Assembly (NCBI RefSeq): GCF_001976065.1
Contig: NZ_MNAH01000001.1
Span: 595,066-659,065 of the forward strand
Direction of reading: 5' to 3'
DNA: 64,000 nt
Origin: Pseudomonas putida
GTDB lineage: Bacteria > Pseudomonadota > Gammaproteobacteria > Pseudomonadales > Pseudomonadaceae
How positions within the stretch are numbered: the first letter of the stretch is position 1; each line of letters begins with the position of its first letter. A model generated the notes under the pieces. That model made no database searches. It worked only from the letters and a program-made list of their open reading frames with translations, and was not told the origin of the DNA. The translations under genes were made by a program, and so were the position numbers. This document shows, in pieces, positions 44,069 to 53,252 of the stretch.

Positions 44069-45161
44069 CTTGAGCAGCAGCTTTTATCCGCGATTTGCTG
44101 AATCGCTCGGGACGACAGGATTCAAGGGCAGGGGATACCTTGTCGTCGACTATTTCCTCGCTGGCAAGTCGGCCCACGATCGCCGCCAGCGTGACGCCAG
44201 GATGCATTGCGCAAACGTACACTGCGCCAATATCGGGCAGATAGCCGATGATGGGGATGCCATCGACAGGTATTGGCCTGAGTCCGACACAAGCCAACTC
44301 CGGTTCAATGGAAGTCATCCCATGCAGTTCGTCCTGGATGGCCCGGGCAGTTCGTAGGGCTATTTCCAAGGGCTGGTTTTGCAGGGCGTCTCCCAGATAA
44401 TCTTCCGCCGCCAGCAACGCCCCATCGGGGCTTTGCCTGACTTCCATCTGCGGGCTGGAGATGATGCTCCTCACCAGATCGGGTTGGGTCTTGTAGCGAA
44501 TGAATATGGCCGCAGAGGCCTCTATCGGCAGGAACATGTTCAACTTCTCGGCCAGCTTAGGAATGCCTGTTCCCGCAGCCAGCACGACAACATCAGCCTC
44601 GATGATGCCCGTTGAGGTTTCGACGCCCGTCACCCTGGCGTTCTGAATTGAAAAGCCAAGCACCCGCGTATGGGTAAAAACTTTCGCGCCATGCTTGCAG
44701 GCGCCTGCGATCAAGGCGTGAGTGGCTTGCACGGCGTCCAGCGCGCCTTCTTCGGCTGCGTGCAAGGCATGCTCAGGCGGATGCTTGAGGTTCGGCTCAA
44801 GAGCGAGGATCCGCGGGCGAGAGACCAGGCTTGCCGACGGCGTGTTGCCTGGGGCTTGCAGCATTTCATCCAGGTTCGCGCTGTAGGACAGCGAGCCTGT
44901 CCATTGTATGTTCAGATCCGGCAGCTCGGTTTGCAGGCGGTGATATTCCTGGATAGCGGCGCCACGCAATGGCGCAATCACATCGGGACCTCCATGGGAG
45001 GTGTTGATCCATGCGAATGAGCTTGCGGTTACGCCGGACGCGATACCTTCAGCCTCGACCAGGGTGACCTTCGCGCCTTTACCAGCCAGGTGATACGCCA
45101 GGGACGCGCCCACAATGCCTGCCCCGATGACGACCACTCGCTTGCCTGCGTTATTTTCCAT
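44031..45161 (-). CDS. FAD-dependent oxidoreductase (D-amino-acid oxidase/DadA type)
   Basis: A 376-residue DAO-family flavoenzyme. The N-terminal Rossmann motif is VVVIGAGIVGASLAYHLA (9-26) with Glu36 (TLVEAE), followed by ASFAWINTSHGG, substrate-domain sequence and the late FAD motif ACVGLRPIPVDGIPIIGYLP. It would oxidise an amine or amino acid. The last 20 residues (KSRIKAAAQGACATFTGAAR) look non-native: the gene runs into the Mut7-C remnant, so the C-terminus was probably replaced when neighbouring DNA was deleted. Confidence 0.88.
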   Translation of the reverse strand: MENNAGKRVVVIGAGIVGASLAYHLAGKGAKVTLVEAEGIASGVTASSFAWINTSHGGPDVIAPLRGAAIQEYHRLQTELPDLNIQWTGSLSYSANLDEMLQAPGNTPSASLVSRPRILALEPNLKHPPEHALHAAEEGALDAVQATHALIAGACKHGAKVFTHTRVLGFSIQNARVTGVETSTGIIEADVVVLAAGTGIPKLAEKLNMFLPIEASAAIFIRYKTQPDLVRSIISSPQMEVRQSPDGALLAAEDYLGDALQNQPLEIALRTARAIQDELHGMTSIEPELACVGLRPIPVDGIPIIGYLPDIGAVYVCAMHPGVTLAAIVGRLASEEIVDDKVSPALESCRPERFSKSRIKAAAQGACATFTGAARR

Positions 45162-45205
45162 GACAGCTTCCGTTCTGTTGGCCTGATTAAAGTACTGGAT
45201 CCGGG

Positions 45206-45661
45206 CTAGTGCTCCAATGTCTTCGCCATGATGATGGTGCGCTCGGATTGGTGAAATTCGTCGCGGATTTTCTTGAAGCCAAGCGCAGCGTAAAAACCTT
45301 GCGCAGTGATTGAAGAGGGGACACGCAGGAGGCTGACGCCATCTTTTATGGCGATCGATTGAATCATCGCCATCAACTGTCTTCCGATGCCTTTCCCTTG
45401 CCAGGTTGGGTCGACAAACACGCTTCGGACGACGTCCTGATCAAGACTGGCTGTTGCAACGATATGACTGTCGGTTGTTGCTACAAGCACCTGACGCCGG
45501 GTCAAGAAATCAAGGATCGCCGATGGAGAAAAACTTAACGCCACTTGATCGATGATTGCGGATGAATAGTCCAGGGCATTGGACTCGCGAAGGGTGCCAA
45601 TGATGATCCGACTGATTGCCAGGGCATCTGCGTTCGTTGCGTTTCGAATCAGGCAACTCAT
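45206..45661 (-). CDS. GNAT-family N-acetyltransferase
   Basis: A complete 151-residue GNAT protein: MSCLIRNATNADALAISRII at the start, acetyl-CoA loop DPTWQGKGIGRQLMAMIQ, and ITAQGFYAALGFKKI near the end. The target is unknown. It lies 44 bases upstream of nothing obvious and follows the DAO gene's start at 45161 by the same gap on the same strand, so the two may be co-transcribed (acetyltransferase first). Confidence 0.88.
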   Translation of the reverse strand: MSCLIRNATNADALAISRIIIGTLRESNALDYSSAIIDQVALSFSPSAILDFLTRRQVLVATTDSHIVATASLDQDVVRSVFVDPTWQGKGIGRQLMAMIQSIAIKDGVSLLRVPSSITAQGFYAALGFKKIRDEFHQSERTIIMAKTLEH

Positions 45662-45864
45662 TCTGGTGGCTCCTTGCGTGTGATCCCCTGATCGTAAAGG
45701 GATGTGGCGTTACTGGCGAGGATGAAGGCCCCTGATGTATTGCGAACGCTGTGTTCCAGTCAGGCAGACCACCCACTGATAGCGCGCCCAACGATGGGCT
45801 GTTCACTACCTGCTTGATGCGTACAGCATCACGAGCACCCGCAATGATCAAGTGACGCCACCGC

Positions 45865-46758
45865 TTACATGCGGTGATGTTCCAACAAGAAGTCCACGAA
45901 CAACCGCACCCGGGCCGGCATTGCCGAGCCACCTACGAACACCGCATGAATCGGCTCCTGGTCGCCGGGGTTCCAGGCTTCCAGCAGCGGTATCAGGTCA
46001 CCGCGCTGCAGATCCTCGCTCACGCTGAACTCGCCGATACGCGCAATGCCGGCACCTACTCGCGCGAGTTGTGCCAGCGCTTCACCACTGCTGCATTCGA
46101 TGTTGCCGCTGACCTTCAGGGAAAACTCCTTTCCATCGCGGATGAACGGCCAGTTGGGTTCGGCACGCCGGAAGTTGAAGCGCAGGCAGTTGTGCTGTAG
46201 CAGGTCTTCCGGTTCCTGGGGGATGCCGTGGCGCTGCAGATACTCGGGCGAGGCCACCACTACCTGGCCGGTGTCGCCGATCCTGCGCGCGGTCAGCGGG
46301 CTGTCGGGCAGATAACCAAAGCGGACTGCGACGTCGGCCTGGCCGCCGAGAATGTCGACCACTTCGTCGCCGAGGGTGAGGTCGACGACGATGTTCGGGT
46401 AACGGGCGCTGAATGCTGCAACCAAGGGAACGATGGCCAGCCGCCCATGGCCAAGGGCGGCACTGACCCGCAATCGCCCTCTGGGTACGCCCTGGTCGGC
46501 GATGGCTTCTTCGACCTCGTCCATGTCGGCCAGGATACGCCGGGCGCCGCGCAGGAATGCTTCGCCCTCGGCAGTGAACGTAATCGTTCGGGTGGTGCGC
46601 AACAGCAGGCGGGTGCCAAGACGTTGCTCAGTACGCGCGATGATCCGACTGACTGCCGAGGGTGTCAGGCCCAGTGCACGCGCGGCGGCCGACAGGCTGC
46701 CTTCCTGCGCCACGGTGGTGAACACGCTCATCTCACCTGACCTGCCGTTGAAATCCAC
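45865..46758 (-). CDS. LysR-family transcriptional regulator
   Basis: A regulator of about 297 residues with the LysR winged helix (FTTVAQEGSLSAAARALGLT, then PSAVSRIIARTEQRLG) and a substrate-binding effector domain. The frame is open to TTG 46788, but GTG 46758 (MDFNGRSGEM) has AGGAGG 6 bases ahead and is preferred. It is divergent from an MFS efflux gene with 94 bases between the starts and probably controls it. Confidence 0.92.
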   Translation of the reverse strand: MDFNGRSGEMSVFTTVAQEGSLSAAARALGLTPSAVSRIIARTEQRLGTRLLLRTTRTITFTAEGEAFLRGARRILADMDEVEEAIADQGVPRGRLRVSAALGHGRLAIVPLVAAFSARYPNIVVDLTLGDEVVDILGGQADVAVRFGYLPDSPLTARRIGDTGQVVVASPEYLQRHGIPQEPEDLLQHNCLRFNFRRAEPNWPFIRDGKEFSLKVSGNIECSSGEALAQLARVGAGIARIGEFSVSEDLQRGDLIPLLEAWNPGDQEPIHAVFVGGSAMPARVRLFVDFLLEHHRM

Positions 46759-46852
46759 TTGTGCCTCCTGCGCAAAGGTGATTGCCAAAAATGCTATCTA
46801 CCGGCTGAAAAGACTGGATCGTAGCATTAGCGGCATAGATAAGGAGCCTTCC

Positions 46853-48031
46853 ATGCGTATCAATCCACCACTTGTCGCGCTCGCCATCGGTGCCTTTGGC
46901 ATCGGCGTAACAGAATTCGCCCCCATGGGCATGTTGCCGAGTATCGCTGCGGATCTGGGCGTTTCCATTCCCGCCGCAGGTTTGCTGGTCAGTGCTTATG
47001 CGCTGGGCGTATTGCTCGGCGCACCGCTGATGACCCTGACCACCGGCAGGATTCCCCGGCGCTATCTGCTGATCGGGCTCATGGCGATTTTCACCCTGGG
47101 TAATCTGATGTCAGCCCTGGCCACCGATTACTACAGCCTCATGGTCGCCAGGGTGGTGACCTCACTGAACCATGGTGCATTTTTTGGCGTTGGCTCCATC
47201 GTCGCCGCCAGCGTGGTCGCCCCAGAGAAACGTGCCGGGGCGGTTGCGGCGATGTTCATGGGCCTGACCCTGGCGACCATCGGCGGTGTGCCGCTGGCCG
47301 CCTGGTTTGGTGAACTGTTCGGTTGGCGCACCGCTTTCTGGGGAATTACCGGCCTCGGCGTGATGACCATGGCCGCATTGTGGTTCGCCCTGCCTAACCT
47401 GAAGACACCGCAAAGCGTCGGTGTAATGGCCGAAATTCGGGTACTGGGGCGTGGTCCGGTGCTGGGCGCATTGGCCCTGACCGTGGTCGGATCGAGCGCA
47501 ATGTTTACCGTCTTCACCTACATTGCGCCAATCCTCAGTAGCGAGACCCACGCGTCCACCGCTTACATCACCGCCATGCTGGTGCTGTTCGGTGTGGGGT
47601 TGACGCTGGGCAACATGTGGGGCGGCAAGGCCGCCGACCGCTCGATAGATCGCACCCTGATCGTTTCGCTGAGTGTGCTGATTCTCGTCTTGCTGGCGTT
47701 CACCGTGCTGATGCGTTGGCCGCTGCCGGCCGCCGTTGCCATCCTGATATGGGGTATCGCCAGCTTCGCCCTGGTGCCGCCGCTACAGATGCGCGTCATG
47801 GAGGCTGCCAAGGACGCGCCCAATCTGGCCTCGGCGGTGAACATCGGTGCCTTCAACTTGGGCAACGCGATTGGTGCGGCGCTGGGTGGAGCGGTGATCA
47901 ATACGGGTCTGGGTTATCCGGCGATTTCCCTGGCCGGAGCGGCAGTGGCGGGTCTGGGGCTGCTGATGGTGTTGGCTTTTGCTTGGCGTTCCAGAACGAT
48001 TGCAGCTGCGGTGGTGAGAGGGGGGTGTTAG
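46853..48031 (+). CDS. MFS efflux transporter (DHA1, AraJ-like)
   Basis: A 392-residue twelve-helix transporter. It has ALAIGAFGIGVTEFAPMGML in helix 1, the GAPLMTLTTGRIPRRYLLI loop motif and SLNHGAFFGVGSIVAASVV in helix 4, typical of AraJ/PbuE-like exporters of sugars, purines or drugs. Start ATG 46853 has AAGGAG at 46841; the frame is open upstream through the regulator's antisense strand but is not coding there. It is divergent from a LysR gene. Confidence 0.9.
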   Translation: MRINPPLVALAIGAFGIGVTEFAPMGMLPSIAADLGVSIPAAGLLVSAYALGVLLGAPLMTLTTGRIPRRYLLIGLMAIFTLGNLMSALATDYYSLMVARVVTSLNHGAFFGVGSIVAASVVAPEKRAGAVAAMFMGLTLATIGGVPLAAWFGELFGWRTAFWGITGLGVMTMAALWFALPNLKTPQSVGVMAEIRVLGRGPVLGALALTVVGSSAMFTVFTYIAPILSSETHASTAYITAMLVLFGVGLTLGNMWGGKAADRSIDRTLIVSLSVLILVLLAFTVLMRWPLPAAVAILIWGIASFALVPPLQMRVMEAAKDAPNLASAVNIGAFNLGNAIGAALGGAVINTGLGYPAISLAGAAVAGLGLLMVLAFAWRSRTIAAAVVRGGC

Positions 48032-48049
48032 TCACCATTGATGAGTGAC

Positions 48050-48098
48050 GACTAGCGGCCAGTTGTTGCCTGTCGCGAAGGAGTGCAAACGACCCAGT
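48050..48098 (+). repeat. Dispersed intergenic repeat copy at the IS110 left flank
   Basis: GGCCAGTTGTTGCCTGTCGC then GAAGGAGTGCAAACGACCCA. It ends where the IS110 upstream sequence begins, so the element may have inserted in or beside the repeat. Confidence 0.5.
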
Positions 48099-48358
48099 AT
48101 AGATAGTCCGTCCCACTTTCATCGATACTGGTAACGGTTGGCAGGTAGCTGTCAGCGAGGGTGGAACATGCACCTGTAGACTACGAATAAAACGACCCAA
48201 ACGCATGACGTTTGCAGCTTTAGTTCCGAGTCTACAGGTGCGCTTGCGCTCGATAACGAATACTCAGGGTTCGCCGTCGCACCGGCTCACTATATTGCCT
48301 TCGCTGAACGCAAGCATGCATGTCCCTAGCAGATATTTTATCGCTTGCGGAGGTTCAC
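48099..48358 (+). ncRNA. IS110 left-end noncoding region, candidate bridge RNA
   Basis: About 260 bases upstream of the transposase contain a perfect 12-bp inverted repeat, CACCTGTAGACT (48171-48182) and AGTCTACAGGTG (48229-48240), enclosing 46 bases. In IS110-group elements the long left-end noncoding region encodes the bridge RNA that selects target and donor DNA. That this region does so is an inference from position and structure. Exact ends are not known. Confidence 0.4.
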
Positions 48359-49660
48359 GTGACAGCGTCCTTGAGTCAGCACTTCACAGCCTATGTCGGC
48401 ATTGATTGGGCAGATACCAAACATGATATTTGCCTACAGGCTGGGGATGACAATCATCGTCAGTTCGACTGTATTCCGCACCAGGTTGATCGCATTGATG
48501 AGTGGGCCAAGGCATTGCACCTGCGCTTCGGTGGCCCTATCGCTGTAGCTCTGGAGTTGGCCAAAGGGCCTATTGTGTCGGCTCTGCTGAAGTATGACTT
48601 TTTCGTGCTGTTCCCGATCAATCCCTCGACGCTTGCCAAATATCGCGTGGCGTTCAAGCCGAGTCGCGCCAAGGATGATCCCACCGATGCGGAGTTAGCA
48701 CTCGATCTACTGCTTCGCCATCCTGAACGGTTCACCGCGCTCAGGCCGCAGAGTGTGGCCATGCGTTCGCTGCTTAGCCTGATCGAACAGCGCCGGGATC
48801 TGGTCAATGACAAGACGCGTTTTACCAACCGTTTATGCAACACCCTCAAGCAATATTACCCGCAGGCACTGGAATGGTTCGAGCAGCGAGACAACTCTGT
48901 TGTTTTGCGATTTCCTCACTCGCTGGCCGACACTCCTGTCAGCCAAACGGGCGCGTAAAGCCACGCTTGAGGCGTTCTTTTATGCCCACAACGGGCGTCG
49001 CGCCACATTGATCGAGGCGCGTTTGGCGTCAATTCGTGCGGCATCTGCGCTCACAGAAGATGCCGGCATTATCGAGCCTTGCCGCTTACACGCCCTCGCG
49101 TTGGTGGAGCAACTACGCACCGTCCTCACGGTGATCGATCGCTTCGATAAGGAAATCGAGCGGGTCGCTTCTGCACTACCGGATTACGCATTGTTTCGTG
49201 GCTTGCCGGGCGCAGGCCCGCATCTAGCGCCACGTTTACTCGCAGCCTTCGGAGAGCAACGTGAGCGTTTCCATGGCGCGGACGAGTTGCAAAAATACTC
49301 TGGCATTGCCCCGGTGACGGAACGGAGCGGTAAGAAGAGCTGGGTGCATTGGCGCTGGCAATGTCCAACATTTCTTCGTCAGACCTTCGTGGAATGGGCG
49401 GGGCAGACCATCAATAAATCCTTTTGGGCTGGGGCTTTCTACCGGCAGCAACGCGCCAAAGGGAGCACCTATCAAGCTGCTGTACGCGCACTCGCGTTTA
49501 AGTGGATTCGGATTCTATATCGGTGCTGGCAGACCAGGACGCTCTACGATGAAACGACCTATTTGAATGCCTTGAGGAAGCGCGGTTCACCGCTCCTGAA
49601 GAACCTCGATTTAGGTTGACTGACTTCCTCAGGGCGTGAAGCTGCCGGTCAGCATTGGCT
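48171..49660 (+). mobile_element. IS110-family insertion sequence
   Basis: It comprises the structured left region and the frameshifted transposase. The family has no terminal inverted repeats or reliable target duplication, so the borders are approximate. One copy is present in the window. Confidence 0.7.
48359..49619 (+). pseudogene. IS110-family transposase, frameshifted
   Basis: GTG 48359 with GGAGG ahead starts MTASLSQHFTAYVGIDWADT, the RuvC-like DEDD domain (VGIDWAD, ALELAKGP, AKDDPTDAELALD). Near 48886-48905 the frame shifts by one: frame 1 ends at 48958, and the continuing protein (LLFCDFLTRWPTLLSAKRAR) is read in the next frame to 49619. The second half carries the transposase_20 domain (FRGLPGAGPHLAPRLLAAFG, YSGIAPVTERSGKKSW). 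The joined length, about 420 residues, is normal. No slippery heptamer is seen, so this looks like inactivation. Confidence 0.85.
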
Positions 49661-49719
49661 AAAAATGGATGACTGCTGCTTGTCGTTGCGGTGCAATCCT
49701 TTGCACGCAGTGGTTGCTT

Positions 49720-50265
49720 CTATTGGCTGATGATTGCTGCTGAGCCAAGCACTTGAAGTTGTGCGGATTCAGATGCGGTGGTGGTGATGGTAAACAACAT
49801 TTTCCGTGTCGCGCTTGGAACTGACCATTCGTAGGAAAGGGTTTGAGTTTGTCCATTTGAGGGTGATTGCGTTTGCTCGTTTTTTACCAGCGTTGAGGTA
49901 AACGGAGGGGGCGGATTTGCGACCATTCCAGTGAACAGCTTGATAGCGGTCTCCGTACTTGCCCTGCGGACATGCAAGGCGCAAAAATTCTTGCCGCTAG
50001 GAAGCGCTAACACAAACGTTCCGAACTTGTCTGGAACAGGCCAAGCGTCGCCAGGATCACCTGCCAGAAACAGCGCCGCCTTTTCGGGAGGAAGGCTAGG
50101 GATTGGCCTGAGCTTTTCTCGGAGTGCTCCCAGATTTGGAAGGTTCTTCATACAAAGCGATGCGTAAATTTTGGCGAACGAGTTGGCTTGGTCATCCCCT
50201 TCGCTGGCAAGGCAAGCATTCGTACCTAGAGTGAACATGAGTAAAGTGGCGAAAATTCTGGACAT
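49720..50265 (-). CDS. Exported protein of unknown function
   Basis: A 181-residue protein with a signal peptide (MSRIFATLLMFTLGTNACLA) and two later cysteines (SLCMKNLP, NFCALHVR) that may form a disulfide. The segment LREKLRPIPSLPPEKAALFL and the following WPVPDKFGTFVLALPSG resemble small exported proteins sometimes called NMCC_0638-like; this is a weak resemblance. ATG 50265 has GGGAGGG ahead. It stands alone between the IS110 element and a MerR gene. Confidence 0.6.
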   Translation of the reverse strand: MSRIFATLLMFTLGTNACLASEGDDQANSFAKIYASLCMKNLPNLGALREKLRPIPSLPPEKAALFLAGDPGDAWPVPDKFGTFVLALPSGKNFCALHVRRASTETAIKLFTGMVANPPPPFTSTLVKNEQTQSPSNGQTQTLSYEWSVPSATRKMLFTITTTASESAQLQVLGSAAIISQ

Positions 50266-50385
50266 GCGAACCCTCCCTGGAGATATCACGATCAAGCTAA
50301 GCAGGGTTTCAGAGAGTTGCCATCCAAATCATTTGCCTCCCTAAAAATGCAGAGACCAGAAAGGTTCGAGACTCAAATTATAGAG

Positions 50386-50432
50386 TCCGCTCCTGGCCGT
50401 TTTCTGCCTGTCTCGGTGCCCCTGACCGACTC
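50386..50432 (+). repeat. Dispersed intergenic repeat copy
   Basis: GTCCGCTCCTGGCCGTTTTC followed by TGCCTGTCTCGGTGC. It is diverged in the tail and lies in the MerR gene upstream region. Confidence 0.5.
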
Positions 50433-50516
50433 CGCATGAACACCGCGTGAACCAGGACAACTTCCAGCCACAGCCAGTAAACTGCAGGCCGCAGCTGGAT
50501 CAGGAAGGAGCGTCAC

Positions 50517-50930
50517 ATGTACATAGGTGAACTGGCTAGGTTGTCGGGGTGCACTGCCAAAGCCATTCGTTTGTATGAGCAGATGGGCCTGCTGAGCCCG
50601 CAGCGCCGTGGCAGTTATCGGTTGTACACGGCCCATCATCTGACGCTGGTGCAGATGATCCGCACGGCCCAGGCGGTGGGGTTTAAACTGGGGGAGATGA
50701 GCGAGCTGCTGGCGGCCAAGCAACACAAGGCACCGTTTCCCCTGGCGCTGGCCAATCAGGGCATCGAGGTCAAGCGCCTGGAACTGCAAGCGCAGATCCT
50801 GGCCTTGCAGGATCGGGAGCGGCAACTGACTCTGTTGCAACAACATATCAACCAGCAATTCGCCTCCACGCCAGTGCCTGGCGCCGGGCCTGGTATCAGC
50901 GCGCCAACAGGTGCGCAAACGCCTGCTTGA
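50517..50930 (+). CDS. MerR-family regulator
   Basis: A 137-residue regulator: winged helix MYIGELARLSGCTAKAIRLY with YEQMGLLSPQR, then a long coiled coil (about 80-120) and no effector domain or metal cysteines. Start ATG 50517 follows AGGAAGGAG. Its last 35 bases overlap, tail to tail, the end of the reductase gene on the other strand. That gene is its likely functional partner. Confidence 0.9.
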   Translation: MYIGELARLSGCTAKAIRLYEQMGLLSPQRRGSYRLYTAHHLTLVQMIRTAQAVGFKLGEMSELLAAKQHKAPFPLALANQGIEVKRLELQAQILALQDRERQLTLLQQHINQQFASTPVPGAGPGISAPTGAQTPA

Positions 50931-51879
50931 GAGCGTCCTGCGGCGAGCGCGGCTGGTAGCCCAGTTCTTTGATGGCCTTGTCGATGCAGTAGACCTGGCG
51001 CACTCCATAAAACATCCGCACCTGGCTGAGCAGCAGCTCGGCTGGCTGGCCGGTGTAGCGTGCCCGCTGTTCCTGCAGCCAGGCGATCAGCAACAGCAAG
51101 GTTTTGGGTGCGCGGCGCGGCAGGCGATAGCCGGGGCATAACGTGTTGAGCGCCTCGATCACCTCAGCCAGTGATGAGGCCCGCTGATTGGCCAGTAGGT
51201 AGCGCTGGCCGGGACGGCCTTGTTCAGCGGCGCAGATCAGACCATCGGCCACGTCGCGCACATCGACAAAGTTGAAATGAAAGTTTGGGTCCAGCACCAG
51301 CTTGCGCGCCAGCACGGCGGCAAGAAATCCCATCGTGTCGGTCAGCAGCCGCGTGGCATGAGGGCCGATGATTGCCGAGGGCAACACCGCGACCATCGGC
51401 AGGTCACAGGCCTGGGCGGTTTCCCAGGCCGCGCGTTCAGAGAGGATTTTCGAGCGGTAGTACGGGTTGTCCTGGTCGTTGTTCCAGCTGCTTTCATCCA
51501 GGCGCTGGCCGTTGTGTCCCACCGCTGCCACGGAGCTCACATAGACCACGCGCCGGACCCCAGCATCTGCCGCGGCCCGCAGTACATTGCGCGTGCCTTG
51601 TACGTTGACGTCGACGATCTCGGCCTGCGGGTTCCTCGCCCAGTGCTTGAACACTGCCGCTACTTGATACAGCACGTCCACCCCCTGCATGGCTTGGCGC
51701 AGGGAGTCAGGGTCCTGCAGTTCGGCGCGTACCACCTGGCAGTCGAGCCCGTTCAGGGCTGCGCTTCTCTGCGGGTCACGGACCCCGGCGCGCACCTGTT
51801 GCTCCCGGGCGAGCAGTGCCCGGATCAGGGTGTTGCCCAGATGCCCATTGGCACCGGTGACCAGCGATAATGTATTCAT
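50896..51879 (-). CDS. Extended SDR, dihydroflavonol reductase/aldehyde reductase-like
   Basis: A 327-residue NAD(P)-binding protein of the epimerase/DFR class. It has the cofactor motif LVTGANGHLGNTLI, then VYVSSVAAVGHN with the catalytic Ser, and the YYRSK Tyr/Lys pair. Members reduce aldehydes or ketones with NADPH. ATG 51879 (MNTLSLVTG) is preferred to the upstream ATG at 51942, which adds a non-family leader. It is convergent with the MerR gene. Confidence 0.9.
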   Translation of the reverse strand: MNTLSLVTGANGHLGNTLIRALLAREQQVRAGVRDPQRSAALNGLDCQVVRAELQDPDSLRQAMQGVDVLYQVAAVFKHWARNPQAEIVDVNVQGTRNVLRAAADAGVRRVVYVSSVAAVGHNGQRLDESSWNNDQDNPYYRSKILSERAAWETAQACDLPMVAVLPSAIIGPHATRLLTDTMGFLAAVLARKLVLDPNFHFNFVDVRDVADGLICAAEQGRPGQRYLLANQRASSLAEVIEALNTLCPGYRLPRRAPKTLLLLIAWLQEQRARYTGQPAELLLSQVRMFYGVRQVYCIDKAIKELGYQPRSPQDALKQAFAHLLAR

Positions 51880-51986
51880 GGATTGCCTTATCCGCTGACG
51901 GCGGAACCTGATATGGACAAGGCAGGGTAGGGGTTGCCCCAAGGGACAGAGTCAAGCGCTGGCGTCAGGACCAGGCACTTTAAAGA

Positions 51987-52364
51987 TCATCGTTTTTGTG
52001 AAATCACACCACCCATGTATTGATTCAAATCGCGCAGATCCTTAACGCTCCATGAGTGCGGTGATAGCTTTACACCATTCTCACGCAAGGTTCTTGGAAT
52101 TAAGTCGCCATTTGGGCGAAGTATTATCGAAGAGACAATCACGCCCGGATAATCATTCAATCGCTTTTTGAAAGCGGACGTTGTCAGATCAGGCGTAGGC
52201 GGATTGCTTTTATTGGCCAGTGGTCCTGTTGCCTTGAGATCTGTTCCGTGGCACATGCTGCATCGCTGTAGATAGAGATTTTTTCCATTGGCATTATCCG
52301 CGAAGGCCAGTGAAGTTTGAGTCAGCGATAAAATTCCTAGCGAAGCGATGAATAGTATTTTCAT
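51987..52364 (-). CDS. Small periplasmic c-type cytochrome
   Basis: A 125-residue protein with a signal peptide (ILFIASLGILSLTQTSLAFA) and one haem site CSMCHG (Cys35, Cys38, His39). A distal Met is possible at the C-terminal YMGG. The spacing DLKATGPLANKSNPPTPDL resembles subunit-type mono-haem cytochromes that pair with dehydrogenases. No partner oxidoreductase is adjacent. Its coding sequence is more A+T-rich than the neighbours. Confidence 0.85.
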   Translation of the reverse strand: MKILFIASLGILSLTQTSLAFADNANGKNLYLQRCSMCHGTDLKATGPLANKSNPPTPDLTTSAFKKRLNDYPGVIVSSIILRPNGDLIPRTLRENGVKLSPHSWSVKDLRDLNQYMGGVISQKR

Positions 52365-52493
52365 TGTTTTTATCTTCCTTGATGGGCTCAGCGTCGATCG
52401 GACGCGATCTGGTGCGCGGGAAAGATATCAGCCGTCGCGTCAGCACCCAAGCGGCCTGATCGACCCTTGGCTGGGGTCGATCAGGGGAGTGTC

Positions 52494-53012
52494 CTAAAAA
52501 CTCCATTCCTTAGCCTGAACGACTCGGCAGAATGGCCCCGCCAAAGTTGCATTGTGGTGGGCAATGATGGCCTCTGCTTTAAGCGTTGGAGTATCAGAGC
52601 AGGTATGCCCATCGGCGATGAGTACAGCATCGAAGCCCAAATCGCGGGCAGCACGGCAAGTGCTGTCTACGCAGTATTGAGTTTTCATGCCTGTCACGAC
52701 GATGCCTTCACAGCCGCGTTCGCGTAGCTGACCGGCCAACCCGGTCGCCACAAAGGCGTTGGGACGATTTTTCTCAAAAATTACTTCGTCACCCATTAGC
52801 TGCAACTCTGGGACAAGCTCGGTGAGCGGACTGCCCGGCTCAATAGGAGATCCGGCCGGACCCAGGTGGCGGGCGAGAAAGATGGGGGCGCCGGCCTCCC
52901 GTGCGTTTCTGATCAGCCTGTTCAATGTATCGAGAAGCGCTTCACGGCCCCAGGGCCTGTCCGGGCCGTGAACGAGCCCTACCTGCATGTCGAGAATCAG
53001 TAGTGCAAACAT
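52494..53012 (-). CDS. Isochorismatase-family cysteine hydrolase
   Basis: A 172-residue hydrolase with the triad Asp8 (LLILDMQ), Lys81 (FEKNRPNAF) and Cys114 (KTQYCVDSTCRAA). Members hydrolyse amides such as nicotinamide, N-carbamoylsarcosine or isochorismate; the substrate cannot be told. ATG 53012 follows TAAGGAAAC. A terminator of the upstream minus-strand gene (53051-53083) lies just ahead of it, supporting this start over the one at 53069. Confidence 0.9.
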   Translation of the reverse strand: MFALLILDMQVGLVHGPDRPWGREALLDTLNRLIRNAREAGAPIFLARHLGPAGSPIEPGSPLTELVPELQLMGDEVIFEKNRPNAFVATGLAGQLRERGCEGIVVTGMKTQYCVDSTCRAARDLGFDAVLIADGHTCSDTPTLKAEAIIAHHNATLAGPFCRVVQAKEWSF

Positions 53013-53050
53013 GTGCGTTTCCTTACGTTTGTGCCAATAAATCCGGGGCA

Positions 53051-53083
53051 AAAAAAAGACCCGGTCCATTACTGGCGGGTCTT
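53051..53083 (-). terminator. Intrinsic terminator (minus strand)
   Basis: AAGACCCG / CGGGTCTT, an 8-bp stem followed on the minus strand by seven or more T. It should end transcripts arriving from the DUF6632-like gene at 53253-53657. Confidence 0.8.
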
Positions 53084-53252
53084 CGGGGTTATGCGTTGTT
53101 TTAACTCACGCAACCTCCCACGACCCGCCTGTGGCGGTCGTGAAGGTTGTGGTCGATTCGATGCGTGGCGTAGTCATGACGCAGACCTTAACGTTGACGC
53201 GCTGGCCTTGCAAGTGAGCATACCCGGGATGAAAGTCGTTTCATGCCTGTTC

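Noticed and set aside
48807..49619. Second IS110 frame as an independent gene or programmed frameshift product
   Set aside because: It continues the first frame's protein with no own start or slippery site. A simple frameshift mutation (or sequencing error) is the simpler reading.
53112..53152. Imperfect hairpin (CACGACCCGCC / GGCGGTCGTG) as a terminator
   Set aside because: It has a bulge and no T-tract; a much better terminator lies at 53051-53083.
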